DNA of 23,255 nt, taken from NCBI GenBank assembly GCA_900554835.1, contig USJD01000038.1, positions 1-23,255 on the forward strand, in the 5' to 3' direction. Below, piece after piece: positions 13,735-20,805 of the stretch. Each line of letters starts with the position of its first letter. Position 1 is the first letter of the stretch. This DNA comes from an uncultured Prevotella sp. GTDB taxonomy: Bacteria > Bacteroidota > Bacteroidia > Bacteroidales > Bacteroidaceae. The notes under the pieces were generated by a model that saw only the letters and a list, made by a program, of their open reading frames with translations, was not told the DNA's origin and did not search any database. The translations under genes and the position numbers were made by a program.

Positions 13735-14567
13735 AGATAACAGAATCACAATTGGAATTGCTGAGAAGTTTAAAGTGTGAGCGACTTTCGTCAAATACAG
13801 CAAACTTCTCTTTGATAAATGATTTCTACAACACTCGTAACAATAGTTTAGTAGATACCTTGCAAGGAGATGCTTATGATGATGATGAGAATAATCGAAT
13901 TGCTTATTACATAGTGAAAACAGTGGATGATAAAATTCTTTTTTTCTTCTCACTAAAATGTGGTTTGCTTTATGATGAATTCATTGAGGGTGACCGTTTG
14001 AAAGAGATAAAATCTTTTTACGATACGATTCTCCGTATGAGTTTGGATGAAACACAATCAGTAGAAAACAAGAAGGCGATAGCTTCTATTCTGGAAAGTG
14101 TTCGTTCAAAGAAGGGTATAAAAAAGGAGGATGTTGCGAGAGTTTTGCATTTGTCTGTTGATTCAGATGAATTCTCCAAGATTTTCAGTAAGAATCTAAA
14201 GAATGTTGGCAGGACATTTCCTGGTGTTGAGTTGGTTCATTTTTGTGCGAATGATGCTCATCGTGAAGAGTGGGATGAATATGATTTGCCACAGAATATG
14301 GGAACGACAATATTTTGGTATTTTATAGTACCAAAGATACTGGAAATGTTGAAAATAGTAGGTTGTGAATATGTTTTCTTATTTGCTGCCGACTTGACTC
14401 CTTATGAAGAGCTGATTCGATATTATTCTGATCAGTTGAAATTTGAAAAGGCAGATGAGCATTGTGTTGCCATTCCGATGTATGATTTCACTTGTCAATT
14501 TATGAGTCAGAAGACTTGTGAATTAGAGGGCAAAAGAAAACAATTCTTTGAAGAGTTTAATAATTAA
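13731..14567 (+). CDS. GNAT-like acetyltransferase protein, candidate toxin
   Basis: The 278-aa protein looks like a GCN5-related N-acetyltransferase split by a helical insert. RIAYYIVKTVDDKILFFFSLK (56-76) resembles early GNAT strands, about 90 residues of helix follow, then VELVHFCAND (166-175) as beta4. NMGTTIFWYFIVPKI (189-203) sits at the acetyl-CoA loop and helix. YVFLFAADL (214-222) and EELIRYYSDQLKF (226-238) give beta5 and the last helix, and MYDFTCQFMSQ closes the domain. The usual Q/R-x-x-G-x-G/A loop is replaced by NMGTT, so a nonstandard cofactor loop is likely. It starts inside the stop of the Panacea gene (ATGA). Known GNAT toxins acetylate aminoacyl-tRNA; that target is a guess here. 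It could also be an unrelated accessory acetyltransferase. Confidence 0.65.
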   Translation: MKITESQLELLRSLKCERLSSNTANFSLINDFYNTRNNSLVDTLQGDAYDDDENNRIAYYIVKTVDDKILFFFSLKCGLLYDEFIEGDRLKEIKSFYDTILRMSLDETQSVENKKAIASILESVRSKKGIKKEDVARVLHLSVDSDEFSKIFSKNLKNVGRTFPGVELVHFCANDAHREEWDEYDLPQNMGTTIFWYFIVPKILEMLKIVGCEYVFLFAADLTPYEELIRYYSDQLKFEKADEHCVAIPMYDFTCQFMSQKTCELEGKRKQFFEEFNN

Positions 14568-14569
14568 GC

Positions 14570-15085
14570 CTCTATATCAAGGCTTTGAAGAAGATATTTG
14601 TGATAGAGGATTCTACAGCCTGGAACCCGAATATGAGAAGCAAGTCGGCGATACGTACTTCTGATACCAGATATTTTACCGACCCTTCAATAGCAACGGC
14701 AGCATTGGGAATGGGACCGGATGACTTGATCAATGATTTGAGTACGTTTGGCTTATTCTTTGAAACCTTGTGTGTGCGTGATTTAAGAGTTTATGCCGAT
14801 GCATTAGGCGGCTCTGTTTATCATTTTCGTGATAGAAAAGGTCTGGAGTGTGATGCTGTTGTTCATTTGCGTAATGGTAAGTATGGGTTGATAGAGGTGA
14901 AGCTGGGTGGCGACAAACTCATAGAGGAGGGTGCAGGAAACCTGGTGACCTTGGAAAGTAAAATCGATACCGATAAGATGAAGTCACCATCTTTCAAAAT
15001 GGTGCTGACTGGTGTCGGTAAATATGCCTACCAGCGGCCGCAGGATGGTGTATATGTTGTGCCGATAGGGTGCTTGAGAGATTAG
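14570..15085 (+). pseudogene. Truncated DUF4143 ATPase, C-terminal domain only
   Basis: The frame reads SLYIKALKKIFVIEDSTAWN and on through RTSDTRYFTDPSIATAALGMGP, FGLFFETLCVRDLRVYADAL, GLECDAVVHLRNGKYGLIEVKLGG. This is the C-terminal DUF4143/nuclease-like part of the prokaryotic AAA ATPase + DUF4143 family (normally about 400-450 aa). The N-terminal P-loop ATPase domain is missing. Similarity begins within a few bases of the GNAT-gene stop (14567), and the only start-like codon is TTG 14585 without a clear ribosome site. The C-terminus and stop are intact. I infer that the island's arrival replaced the 5' two-thirds of this gene. The missing part is not found upstream of the island in this window. 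Confidence 0.75.
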
Positions 15086-15131
15086 GAATCTATTTTTTGT
15101 TTCTTTTCTCATTAATGCCACGTTATGATAT

Positions 15132-15150
15132 TGACTATAGGTGATAGTCA
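15132..15150 (+). other. Small hairpin, 7-bp perfect stem
   Basis: TGACTAT (15132-15138) pairs with ATAGTCA (15144-15150) around AGGTG, just ahead of the larger 22-bp stem. Its role is unknown. Confidence 0.5.
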
Positions 15151-15160
15151 TTAGACAAGG

Positions 15161-15238
15161 ATAAACGTAACCACTCTGTCATATTGATAAATCGTCAGAT
15201 AAAAAGATGACAGAGTGGTTACGTTTATTTTTATTTGC
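15161..15238. terminator. Bidirectional terminator with a perfect 22-bp stem
   Basis: Bases 15161-15182 are perfectly complementary to 15207-15228, enclosing a 24-nt loop; a T-rich tract follows on the plus strand. It lies between the convergent DUF4143 remnant and the DUF262-HNH gene, just before the latter's stop, and would act in both directions. Stem length is unusually long for a plain terminator. Confidence 0.8.
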
Positions 15239-16355
15239 TTCCCTTACTACGGTTGCACTGTCGGCAAAGCATTTGGCAATTTTTGATGTCGGTTCTTCCA
15301 CCTTTTCGCCAAGGCTTGATGTGGTCGCCCTCCATAAATTCAAAGTCAAACTCTTTACCACAGATGGCGCATTTATGGTTCTGTTTTTCCCATATTGCCT
15401 TCTTAATCTTATCCTTGAAAGTTCGAAGATCCAGATAACGCTCATCGCCAGTTAACACGTAAGGAATAATACCATTTGGCTTCTGAATCTCATCATCACC
15501 GATAAGATCTGAGATTCTATCCTCCATCGTCTTGATATCCAATGGCTGTTCATGATATTTGTCATAAAACAAAGCCCAATCCACACCCTTCATGATGATT
15601 TTGAATTTCTTCATGTTGAAAGTAGAAATGGCCCAATTCAGTACGTTTTGAAAATAAGTCCAAAGAGGAATGGCATTCTTGTCGTGTTGATGAATCGCCA
15701 TATAGCCAACGGCACTTTGTGGCTTTCCATTGCGAGTTTCATGTTCCGCCATCCACTCTAAAGCCTTTTTGAAAAAGTCTTGGCGGATAGGTGAACCATT
15801 TACCAAATCCTTACCTAGGCGATAAGCTCCGCAATTGCTTTTGGAGAAATGGTGTTTTGCATCACTAACGAAAGGCCCTGCATAAACCGCATTGCGGATT
15901 TCCTGCTCATTCAATGGCTTGCCGGAAATATTGATGGTCTTGAACCATTCCAGCTTTTCTGACTCCTTACCTTCACAAACATATACTGTCAGATTATAGT
16001 CGAGAATTTTCTTCTGATCATCGGCTGGTTGATTATCGAAATATTTAAAATCAACTGCAAATTTTCCTGCTACGTACTGACATAGTGAAAGAGTGCGTTG
16101 CTGTCCGTCCATTACCTCATAAGGACATTCTGCATCATCACTTCTCTTCACCCAATACATCACATTGAGTGGATAATCATTTAGCACGGTGTGGATGACG
16201 GCACGCTGTTCGGCTTCGTTATAGATGAATTCTCGCTGATAAGGTGGACGGATATCCAAAAGCCCATTATAGCCACGTACTCCTTGTTCTTCATTGTTGA
16301 TGTAACCCTTGGTTATCTCACCGATGGTTACTTCAAGTTGTTTAATTGTCATCAT
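15231..16355 (-). CDS. DUF262 domain protein with C-terminal HNH endonuclease
   Basis: The 374-aa protein has a DUF262 (ParB/Srx-like, GmrS-type) N-terminus with RPPYQREFIY (36-45) and the conserved DGQQR (83-87). The C-terminal HNH nuclease has CAIC (C329, C332), DH at 344-345, N359 and CRQC (C364, C367), i.e. a zinc-stabilised HNH fold. DUF262 proteins such as GmrSD cut modified phage DNA in an NTP-stimulated way; others are restriction or defence components. The gene starts inside the stop of the methyltransferase gene (ATGA), so they form a coupled operon and may be a restriction/modification pair. Whether the nuclease attacks unmethylated DNA or modified phage DNA cannot be read from sequence. 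The key residues all appear intact. Confidence 0.88.
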   Translation of the reverse strand: MMTIKQLEVTIGEITKGYINNEEQGVRGYNGLLDIRPPYQREFIYNEAEQRAVIHTVLNDYPLNVMYWVKRSDDAECPYEVMDGQQRTLSLCQYVAGKFAVDFKYFDNQPADDQKKILDYNLTVYVCEGKESEKLEWFKTINISGKPLNEQEIRNAVYAGPFVSDAKHHFSKSNCGAYRLGKDLVNGSPIRQDFFKKALEWMAEHETRNGKPQSAVGYMAIHQHDKNAIPLWTYFQNVLNWAISTFNMKKFKIIMKGVDWALFYDKYHEQPLDIKTMEDRISDLIGDDEIQKPNGIIPYVLTGDERYLDLRTFKDKIKKAIWEKQNHKCAICGKEFDFEFMEGDHIKPWRKGGRTDIKNCQMLCRQCNRSKGSK

Positions 16356-17416
16356 AATGTTTGTGGATGTTTGTTACGGATCAATATTCTACTATAAGGA
16401 CATTTGTGTTTACCTTCTTTGGTATAGGCCAAATCTGTTCGTCCTCTATAATTTTTTGTAATTCCTATTACCTTAGCTAAATCTCCATTACCGAGACCGA
16501 TAATTTCAAATTGTTCAGGATTAAATGCGTAAAGCATGGTGTCGGGTACTCCCATAATCCCATCATAATCACAGGGAATATCAATAGTTTTGCTGACATC
16601 TATAGCATCGAAATTGTCGTATTTAGGATAATCATCTTTTGAATAACGACAAACCATTACTAACATTTCATGACGTTTAGAAATTTCGAGATTAGTAAAC
16701 CAGGTAACGCCTGAAACACGAATCATATTTTCCCGATGATTGGCAGCTGTTGCGATGTCCTCATATGGAGAATAAAAATGAGCTGCACAACCTTTGAAGC
16801 CATAACCTAACCAAAGTTGATTGTTTTTAATTAAAGGAAAAACTTCTTTGTAATGAATCGCATTCTGAGGACCAATTATCAGGAACTTCTTATCATATTC
16901 CATCAACTGCCCAATATACTCTCGGAACAAAGAGAATGGAGGATTTGTAACTACGATATCTGCTTCTTTTAGGAGTTCTATGCATTCGTTTGAACGGAAA
17001 TCACCTGTATTCAATATCGACATTACGTTTTTGTCGTTCTCTAAAAGATAACGTACATCCGACAGGTCAACGGCTCCATCTCCGTTTTCATCTTTTACTT
17101 CCGTAATCTCTACCTTGTAGGCAATCTTCTTGGGTTCCTCATCATCAAAGCCATCAAAATGGAGCATGAGTTCATTACCCGTTACAGGAGAACCATTATA
17201 ACAGGTACAGATTAGTTTCTTCAAACCCAACTGGTTGAAGCGTAGCGCAAAATACTTAAAGAAATTGCTTTCGTAAGGATCATCACAGTTGCAGAGTACC
17301 ACCTTCCCACGGAAGTGCTGCCAATAGTGCTGCAATTCTCGCTCAATATCAGAAAGTTGAGTGTAGAACTCATCCTTCTTTGCCACCTTAGCGGCATTCA
17401 GATTTTTGTTTGCCAT
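16352..17416 (-). CDS. EcoRI-type adenine-specific DNA methyltransferase
   Basis: The 354-aa protein resembles the EcoRI-methylase family of N6-adenine methyltransferases. The N-terminus has VAKKDEFYTQLSDIERELQHYW and LCNCDDPYESNFFKYF (41-56). TGDFRSNECIELLKEADIVV leads into the catalytic motif IV NPPF (158-161) followed by SLFREYIGQL. Further family blocks are FLIIGPQNAIHYKEVFPLI, LWLGYGFKG and GVTWFTNLEISKR. The ATG 17416 (MANKN) is preferred over ATG 17455, because the latter would place coding sequence through a perfect 11-bp hairpin in the leader. It overlaps the DUF262-HNH gene by four bases. The long structured leader upstream suggests post-transcriptional control, as often needed for restriction-modification timing. 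Confidence 0.88.
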   Translation of the reverse strand: MANKNLNAAKVAKKDEFYTQLSDIERELQHYWQHFRGKVVLCNCDDPYESNFFKYFALRFNQLGLKKLICTCYNGSPVTGNELMLHFDGFDDEEPKKIAYKVEITEVKDENGDGAVDLSDVRYLLENDKNVMSILNTGDFRSNECIELLKEADIVVTNPPFSLFREYIGQLMEYDKKFLIIGPQNAIHYKEVFPLIKNNQLWLGYGFKGCAAHFYSPYEDIATAANHRENMIRVSGVTWFTNLEISKRHEMLVMVCRYSKDDYPKYDNFDAIDVSKTIDIPCDYDGIMGVPDTMLYAFNPEQFEIIGLGNGDLAKVIGITKNYRGRTDLAYTKEGKHKCPYSRILIRNKHPQTL

Positions 17417-17424
17417 ATACTTTT

Positions 17425-17468
17425 GATTGATAGTTATAAGACAAGACATCTGCAAACAACTATCAATC
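17425..17468 (-). promoter_or_regulatory. Hairpin in the methyltransferase leader, 11-bp stem
   Basis: GATTGATAGTT (17425-17435) pairs perfectly with AACTATCAATC (17458-17468) across a 22-nt loop. On the minus strand its 3' arm ends 8 nt before the methyltransferase ATG (17416), so it could mask or present the ribosome site. Confidence 0.7.
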
Positions 17469-17502
17469 CGCTAAGACGCAAAAGCGGCGTGATGCCTCTT
17501 AT

Positions 17503-17697
17503 CGCGTTTAGCACGGGGCGGCGTCGGATGGAGCCCCAGATCTACCATAAGAATGCATCACGCCTATAGCGTGCTTGCATTGCTTTACCTGGTAGATAAG
17601 GGGCTTCATACGAAACATATATATACGAGCCACCTATCACATATTATTTCCGTGCTTGTTATTCCAAATGAGTTTCCGACGCTCTTGGCTAAACGCG
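17503..17697. ncRNA. Large nested stem structure (candidate ncRNA or structured leader)
   Basis: Six pairings nest in order. CGCGTTTAGC 17503-17512 with 17688-17697; GCGTCGGA 17521-17528 with 17675-17682; AGCCCC 17532-17537 with 17600-17605; TCTACCA 17541-17547 with 17590-17596; AATGCA 17552-17557 with 17576-17581; CACGC 17559-17563 with 17569-17573, loop CTATA. Two competing pairings exist: GGCGTGATGC 17486-17495 with 17555-17564, and AGCACGG 17510-17516 with 17650-17656. The strand is uncertain. On the minus strand it lies in the methyltransferase leader downstream of a -7 element; on the plus strand it is followed by a T-run at 17713-17720. The whole gap 17456-17990 holds no convincing protein gene. 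A decayed MITE is the main alternative. Confidence 0.6.
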
Positions 17698-17761
17698 AAA
17701 TAATAGCGAATGCTTTTTTTATCAACAATGTCTTGGAAAAGGCTTCCGCCTAATCTATCGG

Positions 17762-17769
17762 CAAAGGTA
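17762..17769 (-). promoter_or_regulatory. -7 element upstream of the methyltransferase leader
   Basis: The minus strand reads TACCTTTG, a match to TAnnTTTG. Transcription from here would give a leader of about 340 nt that includes both the nested stems and the hairpin before the methyltransferase. No clear -33 element is seen. Confidence 0.5.
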
Positions 17770-17961
17770 CAAAGAATAATTGAGATTATTGTAAGTTTCT
17801 CTGAAAAAGTTTTCGAGAAAGTTGTTTTTCAATCTCTTCTACCCTTTATTATCTTCTCCTGAACCAATAAATAGTCCATTAAAGCTTTAAAAATGTAGAC
17901 TTTTACTCTTCTCTGTGGCTTAAAAAATGTTATTTAATTTTTTGTTATCAAGAAAATGTAG

Positions 17962-17969
17962 TAACTTTG
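17962..17969 (+). promoter_or_regulatory. -7 element for the 371-aa unknown gene
   Basis: TAACTTTG fits TAnnTTTG, with TTTG at 17941-17944 as a -33 candidate (17-bp gap). It overlaps the alternative TTG start at 17967, supporting ATG 17991 as the true start. Confidence 0.6.
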
Positions 17970-17990
17970 AAGAAATTTTTAAAAAAAGAA

Positions 17991-19106
17991 ATGGATAAAA
18001 CGTATTTAAATAATATTGGTCAAAAACAACGCAAATATGTTGTTCGTTGGGCAAATGGAAAGGAAGGTTTTATTATTGATCTCGAGAAAAATGGAGTCTT
18101 GAGATTTGTAGAGTCTTGCACAGATATTGAAAGTAATGAGTGCAATAAGGAAGATATGGATATTAATTATCCATACGTAGCATCAGGTATTGTGGCGTGG
18201 TGGTTTAAGTACCGTAAATCACAAAAAGAATTCGAGCTATTTGAAAAATATTATCAACTGCGTCTTAGGCAATACAAGAAAAAGAGAGAGAAAGTGCCTG
18301 ATTCTTTTTATCATGATATAGAAGGTGAATTCTTGCAAACAGATTGTTTGCAAATGGAAAAAGAAGAAAGCCGTAAATGTCAAATCTATAGTTATGTTTC
18401 TGAGAGTGATGATTGTACTATTAGAGAGATGATTGATAATTATTATAGCTATGTAGAAATAAAAAAGTTAATATATCATTTGCCTACTCATATGAACCCT
18501 AAAAACAGATTGGATTTAGAATATAAAATATTATATTTTTTATATGAGCATGGTGAAAAGATAGATACGTCTATAAAAAACTCGCCACAGATTTACAAAT
18601 TTAAAGAATTTAGATTATATTCTGAAGGAGAGATAACTGAGGCTAGTTTATATTTGAAACAAAAAAGATGGATTTGGTGTTTTAATGAACATGACGAATA
18701 TGGGGTATTGCCTTCTTATTGGCATGAACTCTTGGATGACGGAAAAATTGCTCTGAGAGAATACTTGGAAGCTAAAGGAGAAACTTCGAATTCGGGAAAT
18801 ACTCATAAAAAAAATCAGTCTGCGAAGAAAGTAATGATGTTTAGGGATATTGTTCAAGGTAAGAATGAAAAGGATAAAAATGATATCATCAAACGTCTTC
18901 ATGGTCGGATTGATAATAAAGGCGGTAAGTTGGTTGCTTTATATTTGTTGAAGGCAATGGAATGCAAAATGATATGTAAGCGACCTACTAAAAAAGTGTT
19001 TGAGACAGAGTTTACTAAATGTGGCAACTGGCATAGCATTTCTGCATATTTGAATCCGAATAAAAGAGTTTCACTAGAAAATGAATTGACTTCTATAGAG
19101 ATATAG
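17991..19106 (+). CDS. Hypothetical protein of an AT-rich island
   Basis: I do not recognise this 371-aa protein with certainty. It is basic, rich in Lys, Tyr and Glu, without a signal peptide or membrane segments. WANGKEGFIIDLEKNGVLRF lies near the start; the middle (about 60-215) is helical and contains IVAWWFKYRKSQKEF. A separate C-terminal module (about 285-360: MFRDIVQGKNEKDKNDIIKR onward, then GGKLVALYLLKAMECKMI and PTKKVFETEF) resembles C-terminal modules in Bacteroidetes mobile-element proteins; that link is from memory and weak. Base composition is clearly more AT-rich than the flanking housekeeping genes, indicating transfer. It has its own promoter and terminator. ATG 17991 is chosen because the TTG at 17967 lies in the promoter core. 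A defence role is suggested only by position. Confidence 0.7.
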   Translation: MDKTYLNNIGQKQRKYVVRWANGKEGFIIDLEKNGVLRFVESCTDIESNECNKEDMDINYPYVASGIVAWWFKYRKSQKEFELFEKYYQLRLRQYKKKREKVPDSFYHDIEGEFLQTDCLQMEKEESRKCQIYSYVSESDDCTIREMIDNYYSYVEIKKLIYHLPTHMNPKNRLDLEYKILYFLYEHGEKIDTSIKNSPQIYKFKEFRLYSEGEITEASLYLKQKRWIWCFNEHDEYGVLPSYWHELLDDGKIALREYLEAKGETSNSGNTHKKNQSAKKVMMFRDIVQGKNEKDKNDIIKRLHGRIDNKGGKLVALYLLKAMECKMICKRPTKKVFETEFTKCGNWHSISAYLNPNKRVSLENELTSIEI

Positions 19107-19127
19107 TTCTTTTTTTATTGATTATTA

Positions 19128-19178
19128 TTGCCAAATGTTGCTTTTCTTTGCTGAGCAATATTTGGCAATATTTTTTTT
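19128..19178 (+). terminator. Intrinsic terminator, 14-bp stem
   Basis: TTGCCAAATGTTGC (19128-19141) pairs with 19155-19168 (13 Watson-Crick pairs plus one G-T), followed by a run of T to 19178. It closes the 371-aa unknown gene. Confidence 0.9.
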
Positions 19179-19200
19179 CCTTATTCTTTTTTATTATGCT

Positions 19201-19208
19201 TAATTTTG
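19201..19208 (+). promoter_or_regulatory. Candidate -7 element for the helicase/primase-like cassette
   Basis: TAATTTTG fits TAnnTTTG; it would give a leader of about 110 nt before ATG 19325. No convincing -33 element, and AT-rich sequence gives chance matches. Confidence 0.4.
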
Positions 19209-19324
19209 TACCAGCATTTGCAAAGAAAAGGGTTATGCGTAGACCGAAAACCAGTTTTGCTTCTTTGTAAATAATAGGCACCCCTTTTGCAAAACGGAGG
19301 GTACTGCCGGAAAGATTCAAGGTT

Positions 19325-19522
19325 ATGATAGATAAAATAACCTTTGACTTTGGGGCATCTGTTTTAAAAGTAGCACCGCCTCGTCTCATCGGAGAAATCC
19401 TCAATGAGTATTTACTCCACAGCAACGCCCCTCCGGCTGCGGCTTATCGCAAGCACGTGCAGGAGATGATGGCAAGTAATGAATCTGTTGATTATATCAA
19501 GAAAGGAGGACGGTATGATTAA
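19325..19522 (+). CDS. Small hypothetical protein preceding the helicase ATPase
   Basis: A 65-aa protein (MIDKITFDFGASVLKVAPPR..., ending KGGRYD) with no recognised domain, signal peptide or membrane segment. The middle (RLIGEILNEYLLHSNAPPAAAYRKHVQEMM) is predicted helical. It overlaps the start of the ATPase gene by eight bases, and its last codons carry the ATPase gene's ribosome site, so the two are probably translated together. Coupling to a replication-type ATPase suggests a helper or regulatory role; this is inference. Confidence 0.65.
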   Translation: MIDKITFDFGASVLKVAPPRLIGEILNEYLLHSNAPPAAAYRKHVQEMMASNESVDYIKKGGRYD

Positions 19523-20567
19523 TATAGATTCTAAGCAGGAGTTAGATGAATTCATGGCTCAGGAAGCTCAGCAGCAGACTGAATCCCAGAAACAGGCTCA
19601 GACTCTTGCTCCAGGGGGTGCTCTGCAGCAGGACAAGCCTAGCTTTTTCAATGTGTCTCCTTTCAATGACTACCGGATGGAAGGACTGAGGATGGATCCA
19701 CCAAAGGAACTTTGTCCCCATATTCTGGTGGAACAAGAGACTACGATTCTCTTTAGCGGTCCAGGTGTGGGTAAAACAGTCCTCGCCATGCAGATAGCTT
19801 TTGACTTGGCTGAACAGGGAAAGCGGGTGCTTTATGTCAACTTTGAGCTTTCGCAGCAGCAATTGGCTTTGAGATATCCCAACAAGGAGTTTCCTAATAC
19901 GCTCTACCACGCTGGCATCGATTATACCAAGATGCACGATGTTACCGACCAGAGCATGATTCTTTCTGAGATAGAGCGAATGGCACTGGAACTGAATATA
20001 GAGGTGATAATCATAGATAACTTTACCAATCTCTGTATCAATTCTAAGGAGTCAGCTGAAGCTGGAAAAATCATGCAGCAACTGGTAGCTATGCGTATGA
20101 CTCACAACTGTACCATGCTCATCCTTGCCCATACACCTAAGCGCAAGCAGGGCGATCCGCTTACAATCGACGACCTGGCAGGTAGCAAGCTTCTCAGTAA
20201 CCTTGCCGATAACGTTATTGGTTTCAACAAATCGAGAAAGGACAAGAACATGCGCTATCTCATCCAACTGAAGTATCGTTCTCTCCCAATCGAACTTGAT
20301 TTCAAGAACGTGCAGGAACTTACGTTGACCAGTTCTGACGGATGGCTCCATTTTGAATATGGTGGCTATGATGAGGAACGGGCTCATCTGCCAAGATCAA
20401 GAGATGAGAAGGCTGAGTTGGAGCGCGATATCATTCGTGAACTCAAGCAGCCTGGCTTGTCTTATCGGGACATTGCTGATAAACTGGGTACCAGTTCGAG
20501 TAAGGTTCAGCGTGTTGCCAATAGTAACGGTTTGAGCAGAAAGGCAAGTAAGCCTTACAAGAAGTAA
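19515..20567 (+). CDS. RepA/DnaB-like RecA-fold helicase ATPase with C-terminal HTH
   Basis: The 350-aa protein has a RecA-type ATPase core: Walker A GPGVGKT (82-88), FELS with a candidate catalytic Glu (E111), Walker B VIIIDNF (164-170) and LILAHTPKR as the sensor region. This resembles plasmid RepA-type hexameric helicases and related AAA proteins of Bacteroidetes elements. A Gln-rich, probably disordered N-terminus (about 15-40) precedes it, and the C-terminus (about 312-342, LSYRDIADKLGTSSSKVQRV) is a helix-turn-helix that could bind DNA. ATG 19515 was chosen over 19479: an AAAGGAGGA Shine-Dalgarno site, rare in Bacteroidales, lies just 4 nt upstream. Its neighbour across a repeat array is a primase-like protein, so the pair looks like a replication module of an integrated element. 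Confidence 0.82.
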   Translation: MINIDSKQELDEFMAQEAQQQTESQKQAQTLAPGGALQQDKPSFFNVSPFNDYRMEGLRMDPPKELCPHILVEQETTILFSGPGVGKTVLAMQIAFDLAEQGKRVLYVNFELSQQQLALRYPNKEFPNTLYHAGIDYTKMHDVTDQSMILSEIERMALELNIEVIIIDNFTNLCINSKESAEAGKIMQQLVAMRMTHNCTMLILAHTPKRKQGDPLTIDDLAGSKLLSNLADNVIGFNKSRKDKNMRYLIQLKYRSLPIELDFKNVQELTLTSSDGWLHFEYGGYDEERAHLPRSRDEKAELERDIIRELKQPGLSYRDIADKLGTSSSKVQRVANSNGLSRKASKPYKK

Positions 20568-20573
20568 GCATTT

Positions 20574-20776
20574 GTATCAGGGATGTATCATTCCGATTTT
20601 TGATACAAAATGATACTTAATTAATTGATATAGATATAGTTAGACTGTATCATGAGTGATACAACTGCTGTATCTGATACAAAGGGAATGTATCATCTTT
20701 GATACATGATAACCTTCTGAATATCAATAGATTATTGATTGTTTTGTATCAATGCGGAAATGATACACTCTGATAC
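20574..20776. repeat. Array of 12 GTATCA/TGATAC sites (candidate iterons or operators)
   Basis: GTATCA occurs at 20574, 20585, 20647, 20690 and 20746; its complement TGATAC at 20601, 20611, 20657, 20675, 20700, 20761 and 20771. Twelve exact copies in about 203 bp compares with about 0.1 expected by chance for a 6-mer on both strands. Many starts are 10-11 bp apart. Two perfect dyads have 4-bp spacers (20647-20662 and 20690-20705) and GTATCTGATAC at 20670-20680 is a compact palindrome. It fills the gap between the helicase and primase-like genes; no gene is seen in it. Confidence 0.92.
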
Positions 20777-20805
20777 ATTTTTTTTATCATTAAATTTCAG
20801 AAAAA

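Noticed and set aside
17503..17697. Integron attC site
   Set aside because: The outer arms read GTTTAGC on the left and GCTAAAC on the right, opposite to the RYYYAAC...GTTRRRY arrangement, and no integrase is present.
17503..17697. Retron msr-msd RNA
   Set aside because: No reverse transcriptase is encoded in the window, and the helix layout has no recognisable retron features.
17553..17753. A 66-aa plus-strand protein in the structured region
   Set aside because: It is spanned by inverted repeats, has no ribosome site and no recognisable sequence.
17967..17990. TTG start adding eight residues to the 371-aa unknown protein
   Set aside because: It overlaps the TAACTTTG -7 element; ATG 17991 has an A-rich upstream region typical of Bacteroidales starts.
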